A stretch of 64,000 nucleotides of DNA from an uncultured Lachnospiraceae bacterium (lineage in GTDB: Bacteria > Bacillota > Clostridia > Lachnospirales > Lachnospiraceae): NCBI GenBank assembly GCA_910586555.1, contig CAJUJY010000007.1, positions 29,957 through 93,956 on the forward strand, written 5' to 3'. The stretch's first letter is position 1. The number at the start of each line of letters is the position of its first letter. The notes below the pieces were generated by a model. The model was not told the origin of the DNA and did no database searches. It worked only from the letters and a program-made list of their open reading frames with translations. Below, in pieces: positions 9,741 through 16,675 of the stretch. Made by a program: the position numbers and the translations under genes.

Positions 9741-11177
9741 TTATTCCCCGCTTAAAACCTGGTCAAGTACCTTTGCCAAAGGTTCCATTGCATTTTTAGC
9801 CTCCTCAACTGTATTATTTTCATTGCCAAGTTCTATAAGCAGGAAATTCTCACGCAAATGCATATTATAACGGTATCCTTTTAAATAGACAGGCCTTGCA
9901 AAATCAGGATAATTTTCCATGCATTTTAATTTCATCTGTAAACTAAATGCAAGATTTGCCTGGAGGTTTTTATTATGGAGATATTCAATATTTCCTGATG
10001 AATTTCTTGAAAGCCCGTTAAAAAACATAACCTGTGCTGTTTTTTTACCATCTATAGTAGTAAGCCTTTGTACAGAATTACCCACACCGTCCCTGTGTAA
10101 ATCTATAATTACTTCTATTGATGGATACTTTTTTAATGTTTCTTCAAGTTTGTCTGCTGCTTTATTATATGCTTTGCTTCTGTCAATATTTCCATTTATC
10201 CTGTCAAATTCCGTTGTGTCATGTATAACATTGTAACCATACTTTTTACGTAACAGGTATGCCAGGCGGCTGCCCACACCTACAATAGAATCTGACTGCT
10301 TCCCCTTTTTACTGTCTATAAATGCTTCCGAAGCAGCATGTGTGTGAAAAATTAAAATCTGGGGTTTGTTGCTTTTTTCTATTGTTACATCTTTAGAAAG
10401 CAGCTTTCCAACATTAAAAACTGAATTATCTATAGATGTTGATGAATCTGTTATGTAAAAATTCTTTAAAAGGAATGAACGGCTTTTACTGCTCTTTAAT
10501 TTATTTATTGCAGCTATATTACTTTTTATTTGTGGTGAAAATGCTGTACTTGCAGCATTATTTTCTTCTGTATTATTATCATTGCTGCTATTTATCCCGC
10601 CATCCTCCCCAGTATAAACTTCCCCTGCGGCATCAGGGCTGCCATTTCCAGATCCATTACTTTCTGTCCCTGTTATATTTTCTGTACTTCCAGGATCTAC
10701 AGACTGGCTTTTAATATCTTCATTTTCAGCAAGCATATTGTTATAATTCTTTTCTTCCTGTATAAACTTTGCAACCTGCATATCAGAATTTTCAAACAGC
10801 CTTTTTGCAACTGCCATATCACTTCCTGCACCACTCCAGAAAAAGTTCCTGCTTCTATAGCCTGGATAAACTGAAGCAAGGCTTTTAGAACCATCTATGG
10901 ATTTTTTATTAATATCATTGCTATTCTCTACCAGATACGTCATAAAAGGACATGCTTCAAAAATTATTTTCCACTGGAAAGAGGCATAATCCTCTTTATT
11001 CTCCAGCTTTACAATATCTATATTAGACATTCCGGCATTAACTATATAATTAATAAACATATTATATATATTTTTCTTAAGGCTGTCTTTATCTTTTAAC
11101 AGAATACCTGTCCATACAATTATTATAAAAACTGCAAATATATATACTGCCCCACGCTTTACCCTGCTTTTCCCCAT
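9741..11177 (-). CDS. spoIIP: Stage II sporulation protein P (cell wall hydrolase)
   Basis: Starting at the ATG at 11177 (GTGAGG seven bases upstream) the product has 478 residues and begins MGKSRVKRGAV followed by a membrane segment, the usual SpoIIP topology with the enzyme in the intermembrane space. A TTG at 11225 would add 16 residues, but its GGAGG is 16 bases away. The central 150 residues are a low-complexity Ser/Asn/Glu linker. The catalytic domain follows from about residue 265 with FHTHAASEAF, DLHRDG and ELGNENNT, carrying the expected His and Glu zinc ligands. SpoIIP is the amidase/endopeptidase of the SpoIID-SpoIIM-SpoIIP engulfment machine. It lies downstream of gpr, as in Bacillus. 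Confidence 0.93.
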   Translation of the reverse strand: MGKSRVKRGAVYIFAVFIIIVWTGILLKDKDSLKKNIYNMFINYIVNAGMSNIDIVKLENKEDYASFQWKIIFEACPFMTYLVENSNDINKKSIDGSKSLASVYPGYRSRNFFWSGAGSDMAVAKRLFENSDMQVAKFIQEEKNYNNMLAENEDIKSQSVDPGSTENITGTESNGSGNGSPDAAGEVYTGEDGGINSSNDNNTEENNAASTAFSPQIKSNIAAINKLKSSKSRSFLLKNFYITDSSTSIDNSVFNVGKLLSKDVTIEKSNKPQILIFHTHAASEAFIDSKKGKQSDSIVGVGSRLAYLLRKKYGYNVIHDTTEFDRINGNIDRSKAYNKAADKLEETLKKYPSIEVIIDLHRDGVGNSVQRLTTIDGKKTAQVMFFNGLSRNSSGNIEYLHNKNLQANLAFSLQMKLKCMENYPDFARPVYLKGYRYNMHLRENFLLIELGNENNTVEEAKNAMEPLAKVLDQVLSGE

Positions 11178-11392
11178 AACAAGCCTCACTTCCAGATATC
11201 CAAGTATTAGTGGAATAAATAGCAATTAGTGAAGGAAAATTTTCCTCCACTATTTTTTTATTGCATAAACATTCCTATAATTTCTATATACCATAGATAT
11301 GAAGTTTAAACGGCTTCTATTCATTTTAATTTTACAATATATTTTATAGCCTTACCCTTGGTGTACTGCTAATATTTAACCTTTATTTGCTT

Positions 11393-12334
11393 TCAGCTTT
11401 CAAAAAAACTGTTTATCCCTCTTGATACAATACCGCCAATCCACCTTACCTGTTCATCTATATCCTTTGGCGTTACAAAAAGGTTTTTTGTATTATTATT
11501 TACAATGCTTTCAAGGAAAATCTGTATTTCATTATCTGTAAACCCCTGTTTCTGCAATGTTTCTTCCATACATTCACTAACAATAACTGCTGCATCAACA
11601 ACTGTAGGTACACCTATTGCAATTACTGGGACTTTCATTGTTTCCTCATTTATTTTATGCCTGTTATTGCCAATGCCTGCCCCTGGTGAAATACCTGTAT
11701 CTGTTATCTGTATAGTCCTGCAAAGCCTTCCTATGCTGCGTGAAGCAAGTGCATCTACTACAAGTATATAATCAGGGCCTATATTTTCCACAATCCCGTT
11801 AAGCACCTCATAAGTTTCCATGCCTGTCTGTGCCATTACTCCGGGCGTTATTGCACAGACAACCTTATTTCCTCCAAGCATTTCTTCCCCAAATTCATGT
11901 ACCATATGCCGGTTTACCATAATCTTTTCCATTACTACAGGCCCAAGTGCATCAGGAGTTGCAAACCTGTTTCCAAGCCCTGTAACCATATATGTTTCTG
12001 TATTTTCTTTATATGCCTGTCCTGCTTTTTCTTTTTTATCTTTTACCATTCCCATAATTATATTACAGATTGTACCAGATACTTTATCCTCAAACTGCTT
12101 AGTATCCTTATCACTCATATATCTGCTTTTATCTGTAAACTCTATTGTTACATAATTCCCTACAGGTTTTTTCATTAATTTAGCACCATTTTCATTAATA
12201 ATATTTACTGTACTTATTCTTATACGTCCATCTTGTATTATCTTTTCATCTAAAGCCACACCTTTAATTTCAACATTATCCTCTGGAAAACTTTCCCTTG
12301 CTTCTATTGCAAGATCTGTCCTTTTCTCAAACAT
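11393..12334 (-). CDS. gpr: Germination protease GPR
   Basis: The product is the spore protease that degrades small acid-soluble proteins at germination. FEKRTDLAIEA at the start, then RHMVHEFGEEMLGG, AITPGVMAQTGMET and ISPGAGIGNNRHKIN are characteristic of the family. It is made as a zymogen with a short propeptide at the N-terminus. Two starts are possible: the ATG at 12343 directly abuts AAAGGA and is badly spaced, whereas the ATG at 12334 (MFEKRTD) has AAAGGA nine bases upstream and is preferred, giving 313 residues. It is divergent from rpsT and precedes spoIIP by about 215 bases. Forespore-specific transcription is expected from the family, but I could not pick out a sigma-G promoter. 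Confidence 0.95.
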   Translation of the reverse strand: MFEKRTDLAIEARESFPEDNVEIKGVALDEKIIQDGRIRISTVNIINENGAKLMKKPVGNYVTIEFTDKSRYMSDKDTKQFEDKVSGTICNIIMGMVKDKKEKAGQAYKENTETYMVTGLGNRFATPDALGPVVMEKIMVNRHMVHEFGEEMLGGNKVVCAITPGVMAQTGMETYEVLNGIVENIGPDYILVVDALASRSIGRLCRTIQITDTGISPGAGIGNNRHKINEETMKVPVIAIGVPTVVDAAVIVSECMEETLQKQGFTDNEIQIFLESIVNNNTKNLFVTPKDIDEQVRWIGGIVSRGINSFFES

Positions 12335-12423
12335 AAATTCCATTCCTTTCTTAATCCAGGTACAATATAAATCTCAATATTAATTATTATCTGCAAATTT
12401 TTTATCTTTTTTCCAAAAACATA

Positions 12424-12497
12424 TTGACACATTTACCCATCCGGTCTATTATATATAGGTGTGTTTCCATCAAAGCCGCCGTGTCAGGATTGATGGA
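12424..12497 (+). promoter_or_regulatory. rpsT promoter and leader hairpin
   Basis: TTGACA (12424-12429), 17 bases, TATTAT (12447-12452) form a near-consensus sigma-A promoter. The transcript would begin near 12460 and carry a hairpin TCCATCAA (12466-12473) / TTGATGGA (12490-12497) with a GC-rich 16-base loop, ending 31 bases before the rpsT ATG. S20 synthesis is feedback controlled in E. coli; whether this hairpin takes part in such control is speculation. Confidence 0.6.
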
Positions 12498-12528
12498 CAA
12501 ACTTATTCCATAACCAGGAGGTGAAAAA

Positions 12529-12792
12529 ATGGCTAATATTAAATCAGCAAAGAAAAGGATTTTAATAGACCGCAGAAATGCAGAAAGGAATAAATCTATT
12601 AAATCAAGGGTTAAAACCGCTATTAAGCGTGTTAATACAGCTATAGCAGCCAATGATAAAGCTGCTGCCAGTACAGAATTAATTAAAGCTGTAAGTGAAA
12701 TTGACAAGGCAGCAAAAAAAGGTATTTTCCATAAAAAGACAGCTTCAAGAAAAGTTTCCCGTCTGACTTTAGCTGTTAATAAAATCGCATAA
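12529..12792 (+). CDS. rpsT: 30S ribosomal protein S20
   Basis: An 87-residue, very basic helical protein that begins MANIKSAKKRI and contains the S20 signatures RNAERNKSIKSRVKTAIK and GIFHKKTASRKVSRL. It binds 16S rRNA early in assembly of the small subunit. AGGAGG precedes the ATG by seven bases. It is a monocistronic unit between its own promoter and terminator and is divergent from gpr. Confidence 0.98.
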   Translation: MANIKSAKKRILIDRRNAERNKSIKSRVKTAIKRVNTAIAANDKAAASTELIKAVSEIDKAAKKGIFHKKTASRKVSRLTLAVNKIA

Positions 12793-12810
12793 ATTATTTT
12801 ATTCTTTATA

Positions 12811-12850
12811 AAAAAAAGCTGCCTTATGGTGTGGGCAGCTTTTTTTATTT
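12811..12850 (+). terminator. rpsT terminator
   Basis: AAAAAAAGCTGCC, a short loop and GGGCAGCTTTTTTT form a strong Rho-independent terminator 18 bases after the rpsT stop. The A run on the 5' side makes it usable from the opposite direction too. Confidence 0.9.
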
Positions 12851-12857
12851 AACATAA

Positions 12858-12882
12858 GGATGCCAGGCTTTGCCTGGCATCC
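12858..12882. terminator. Perfect 11-bp palindrome between rpsT and the LRR gene
   Basis: GGATGCCAGGC, TTT, GCCTGGCATCC. It lies between two convergent genes, just past the end of the gene at 12927. It has no T run of its own in either direction, so it may act together with the neighbouring rpsT terminator as the stop for the minus-strand gene. Confidence 0.5.
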
Positions 12883-12926
12883 GTTGTTTTACTTTGCCAG
12901 ATACTGCATATTAAATTATTTAAATA

Positions 12927-15434
12927 TTATTTTTTAAATTTTACCTTTTTGCCAGCGCCTTTAGCTTTTATAATTTTCTTATATAGCTTCAATTTCTTAG
13001 CTGGCACTTTTATTACTGCTTTTTTGTTTATGCCTTTAAATGCATTAGTTCCTATTCTCTTAGCTGTAAGCTTTTTAGTTTTGATTGTAATATTCTTTAA
13101 ATTCCTGCAGCCTTTAAATGCATTTTTGCCAATTTTCTTTACATTCACACCAATTACAACCTTTTTAAGCTTCTTATTGCCTTTAAAAGCATTTGGTGCA
13201 ATAGATGTTACTTTGTACTTTTTGCTGCTTACTTTAATAGTAGAAGGAATTACAATACTTTTAACATTCTTTTTACCATTTATAAACTGTACCGTTCTTG
13301 TACCTTTTACAGATGTCACTTTATATTTTCCGCTATTTACAGTAATTTTTTTACCAATTTTTATAACTGGCACTGCATTATTATCTTTACCATCACCATC
13401 TGTATATATAACATCAAACCCTCCTCCATTAAGCTTACTTGTAAAGTCTACATCATAAGTATTAATTGCTGTTCCTGATACAGTTATGCTTGTATTCTCT
13501 GCAACACTAATACTATATAAACCATTTTCACCTGGAGTAATATCCGTATTACCAGATTTAACTACTGGAGAACCAGCTATAAAACCATAACCTTCATCTG
13601 GTATAACATCAATATTAATGTCTGTTCCTTGTGCTACTGTTAATTCTTCAGGATTTTCAAATACTTTATCTTTACTAACAATGTCTTCTCCTTCAAGAAT
13701 ACCATCACCAGAAACTTTATAACTTGCATTAACAAGTTTACTGTTACTAAAAGTAACTGTACGTTTTTGTATCTCTGCTTTACCTTTTATTTCTATACTA
13801 TTTATCTTATCTGTTACTGTAATTGCACATTTATATGATGTTTTATCTGTTTGTCCATCTGCTTCCTGCACATTTATATTAGCATCAGAAATTACATTGC
13901 CACTGCTATCCTTTGCAACAACTTCTGGAGCAGCACCAAATACTTTTTTATCATCTGCATTAATTAACAAGTTAACTATGCTTCCAATAGCAGCTTTAAG
14001 AGATTTAGGCGTCTTTGTATCTGAAGATGGTACGGTTACATTAGCTACTTTTTTGTCATTGTCCTTTAAATAATCTCCAGACACTGTATAGCCTGCCCCA
14101 GTAAGCCCTGAAGCATTAAAACTTAAATCCTGGTATGTCTGTGCAGTACCCGAAATATCCACAGACATTCCACATTTAAATGTAAAGTCAAACTTATAAC
14201 TGCCATCATTATTTAAAGTTCCTGCAACCTCTTCCTCTTTGCCGTTCAAAGTTGTTTTAACTGTTGGTACATTTTCAGTATCCTTAACAAAAGTATAATC
14301 ATCAGATGGTTTAACATTGAAGATAACAGAAGAACCACTAACTACCTTATAGGCAAATTTTATATTAGAACCTTTAGTATTTAATTTATGTGGTATTCTA
14401 TTAATTCGATTCGCATCATATGTAGCGTCACAAGTTGCATTTTCTAAATTATTATTAATGCTAATATATCTAATATGAGATGTTATATCTTTATTTGATA
14501 TCTTTAATGTCATATTGCCATGTATTGTTATTTTATCTGTACTATATGAAGCTTTAACACCATCTTCTGGACCAGTAACATTAATAGAAACAGGTTCTTT
14601 TCCATCAATATTTGTCACTACTGGGGTATTTATCAGAGCATATTCTATGCCATTATCATCTGATGCTACATCACCACATATAGAAATGGTAATCTTGTCA
14701 CCTTCTTTTAACTCTGTTTTTTTACCTGATTTGTTAATATTAGGGAATATATTAATTTTTTCATCTAGATAAAAGAGTCCAGATACAACATAACCAAGAT
14801 TTTGGGTTTTATTATTAAGCATAATAGATATAGCAGACTTCTGGTTATCATTAATTAACTCAAAATCACTTAAATCAATAGCTAACATACGGCATTGGTT
14901 ATTACCTTCCGTTAAATTATCTTGTACAACAGTACCTGAAAGAGTTAAGTCTATATTCTGTTCTACTTTAATTCTAACATTATACTCTTGCAGTCTTCCG
15001 CTTTTTGTATCAAAAACAACATCTGTATTTGGACTTGTTTCAATCTTTGGTATATTATCTTTAAAACTGTACAAAGGCGTAGGCTTACCATCATTACTAT
15101 CTTTATCATAATTATCATCATAAAAAAACGCATAGTCCTTTGGTGCTTTAATGTTAAGATTCACATAATCCTCTGTTCCTTTTACTGTCTGGCTGCCTGT
15201 CTTAATTGTACTATTGTCTTGTAAATCCAATTGTTTACCAGTACTGTCAGTAAATGTTAAGTCTACAGTGCCACCAGAAATATTGTTTGTAACTGTAATG
15301 GTTTTTTCTGTACCTTCCGCTGCTGCTTTTACTACTGGCTGTACTGGTAATAATGAAATAACCAGTGCCAGTACCATTAATAAACTGGTTTTTCGTTTTG
15401 TACCTTTTGTTTGTTTAAAGTACTTTATAGAAAT
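12927..15434 (-). CDS. Secreted protein with C-terminal BspA-type leucine-rich repeats, probable ATT start
   Basis: The first ATG (15377) falls inside the hydrophobic core of the signal peptide (MVLALVISLLPVQPVVKA) and has no ribosome binding site. The frame is open further upstream, and an ATT at 15434 stands exactly seven bases after AGGAG. From there the product (835 residues) begins MSIKYFKQTKGTKRK, a proper basic n-region. The body consists of beta-rich modules of about 80-100 residues with TVxFSN and FGAAPEV/YGFIAGSPV motifs. The C-terminus has BspA-type repeats (SIAPNAFKGNKKLKKVVI, KIGKNAFKGCRNLKNITI) and a lysine-rich tail. There is no LPXTG. A surface or secreted adhesin is inferred. 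The same C-terminal module ends the protein at 16672-19551. Confidence 0.8.
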   Translation of the reverse strand: MSIKYFKQTKGTKRKTSLLMVLALVISLLPVQPVVKAAAEGTEKTITVTNNISGGTVDLTFTDSTGKQLDLQDNSTIKTGSQTVKGTEDYVNLNIKAPKDYAFFYDDNYDKDSNDGKPTPLYSFKDNIPKIETSPNTDVVFDTKSGRLQEYNVRIKVEQNIDLTLSGTVVQDNLTEGNNQCRMLAIDLSDFELINDNQKSAISIMLNNKTQNLGYVVSGLFYLDEKINIFPNINKSGKKTELKEGDKITISICGDVASDDNGIEYALINTPVVTNIDGKEPVSINVTGPEDGVKASYSTDKITIHGNMTLKISNKDITSHIRYISINNNLENATCDATYDANRINRIPHKLNTKGSNIKFAYKVVSGSSVIFNVKPSDDYTFVKDTENVPTVKTTLNGKEEEVAGTLNNDGSYKFDFTFKCGMSVDISGTAQTYQDLSFNASGLTGAGYTVSGDYLKDNDKKVANVTVPSSDTKTPKSLKAAIGSIVNLLINADDKKVFGAAPEVVAKDSSGNVISDANINVQEADGQTDKTSYKCAITVTDKINSIEIKGKAEIQKRTVTFSNSKLVNASYKVSGDGILEGEDIVSKDKVFENPEELTVAQGTDINIDVIPDEGYGFIAGSPVVKSGNTDITPGENGLYSISVAENTSITVSGTAINTYDVDFTSKLNGGGFDVIYTDGDGKDNNAVPVIKIGKKITVNSGKYKVTSVKGTRTVQFINGKKNVKSIVIPSTIKVSSKKYKVTSIAPNAFKGNKKLKKVVIGVNVKKIGKNAFKGCRNLKNITIKTKKLTAKRIGTNAFKGINKKAVIKVPAKKLKLYKKIIKAKGAGKKVKFKK

Positions 15435-15699
15435 AAATTCTCTCCTTTCTTTCTACATAAATTACACATTGTTTATTTATACCAATTTAAATACCCCACC
15501 AATATTACAGGCAAGGTAATAATCCAGGATTAATATAGTATCTTTTTTGCTTTTTAATAGTTATGAAAGCCGTCAAGTACCAATAAACCCACATCACTAT
15601 TTTGGTAAAAACCCATAAAATATTTAACTAAGCTATATAAGATATATTATATTTCGTGAAGATTGTATATTCACGATTCTATTTTTATTAAGATTAGTC

Positions 15700-15843
15700 A
15701 AGCGGATATTCGCAATCCGCTTCGCTACTTGCTCATAACCTCATTGCCGCTTTGCGGCAGTCTGGCAGGAGCTTGAACTCCTGCCAGACTAAGTAAGTCC
15801 TAAACCCACCGCTTAAGAAGCGGGGGACTTACTTAATGAGGTT
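15700..15843. repeat. Modular palindromic intergenic repeat, copy 1
   Basis: The modules in order are: hairpin AAGCGGAT/ATCCGCTT (15700-15722); closing stem AACCTCATT (15737-15745) with AATGAGGTT (15835-15843); hairpin TGCCGC/GCGGCA (15745-15759); hairpin GTCTGGCAGGAG/CTCCTGCCAGAC (15760-15789); and stem TAAGTAAGTCC (15790-15800) with GGACTTACTTA (15825-15835), enclosing hairpin CCGCTT/AAGCGG (809-823 of the 15-kb block). Together they fold into a multibranched structure. A copy at 36470 shares most of the sequence, and further copies are listed separately. I do not recognise it as a named family. Confidence 0.8.
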
Positions 15844-15965
15844 AAAAAAACTTTTTAGTAAATTTTTCCTTATTTTACACCATTTATAGATTATAATAAT
15901 TTTTCCATTATACAACTTTTTATGTACTGGTACTTTTTGACGGCTTATAAATATAATAAAACTCC

Positions 15966-16013
15966 AAAAATGCACAGAAACTATAATTTTTTATAATTTC
16001 TGTGCATTTTTTT
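15966..16013. terminator. Bidirectional terminator-like hairpin
   Basis: AAAAATGCACAGAAA and TTTCTGTGCATTTTTTT form a 12-bp stem flanked by A and T runs. It lies upstream of the dCMP deaminase and beyond the start of the LRR gene, so neither neighbouring gene needs it as its own terminator. Confidence 0.75.
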
Positions 16014-16192
16014 ATACAATTCCTTTTCTTTCTTATAGACAATTCCCTAATCTAAATATATAATTACTTTATAAAAATATAACTTAATTAATTTATAATA
16101 TTTACTAATTCTGGCAGGATTACTTGCCACCACTATTCTGTCATCTGAAAAAAATTTCATGGTTGTTTTAGATTAAAGAAATGAGGTAACAT

Positions 16193-16675
16193 ATGAAGAA
16201 AAACAATTATTTAAGATGGGACGGATATTTTATGGGAATTGCAATGCTTTCTGCCCTGCGCAGCAAAGATCCAAATACAAGTGTAGGTGCATGTATAGTA
16301 AGTGAAGAAAATAAAATCCTTTCACTTGGTTATAATGGCATGCCTGCACACTGTTCTGATGATGAATACCCATGGGAACGTAATGCCGAAGACCCTTTAG
16401 ACACCAAATACCTTTATGTATGCCATGCAGAATTAAATGCAATCCTTAATTATACAGGTACTAATATGCGTAATGCCAAAATATACACTACACTATTTCC
16501 ATGCAATGAATGTACTAAAGCACTTATACAGTCTGGAATACATGAAGTAATATACCTTTCCGATAAATATTCGGATACACCGTCAGTAATAGCTGCTAAA
16601 CGCATGATGAAGTCTGCTGGCATTTCATTCAGGCAATATGAATACATAAACAAGGATATTGTTTTAAAACTTTAG
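16193..16675 (+). CDS. Deoxycytidylate (dCMP) deaminase family protein
   Basis: A 160-residue zinc-dependent cytidine/deoxycytidylate deaminase. The start LRWDGYFMGIAMLSALRSKDPNTSVGA is typical for dCMP deaminases (ComEB type). The zinc and catalytic residues are in CHAELNAIL and TTLFPCNECTKALIQSGI. These enzymes convert dCMP to dUMP, feeding thymidylate synthesis. GAGGT precedes the ATG by six bases. Its stop overlaps the stop of the convergent gene at 16672 by four bases (TTAG), with no terminator between them. Activity on dCMP rather than a free nucleoside is inferred from family resemblance. Confidence 0.9.
   Translation: MKKNNYLRWDGYFMGIAMLSALRSKDPNTSVGACIVSEENKILSLGYNGMPAHCSDDEYPWERNAEDPLDTKYLYVCHAELNAILNYTGTNMRNAKIYTTLFPCNECTKALIQSGIHEVIYLSDKYSDTPSVIAAKRMMKSAGISFRQYEYINKDIVLKL

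Larger units (their letters stand above)
15435..16192. other. Long divergent intergenic region holding a repeat element and an orphan terminator
   Basis: This 758-base spacer between the LRR gene and the dCMP deaminase has no convincing reading frame. It contains an imperfect inverted repeat (15561-15582 with 15928-15950: TTAT(GA)AAGCCGTCAA, GTACCA and its complement). Inside that lie a small hairpin CGTGAA/TTCACG at 15654-15676 and the full palindromic repeat at 15700-15843. A bidirectional terminator follows at 15966-16013. A terminator between two divergently transcribed genes implies that something between them is transcribed. Confidence 0.7.

Noticed and set aside
9741..11225. TTG at 11225 as start of spoIIP
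   Set aside because: GGAGG is 16 bases away, whereas the ATG at 11177 has a site at seven bases and gives the usual N-terminus.
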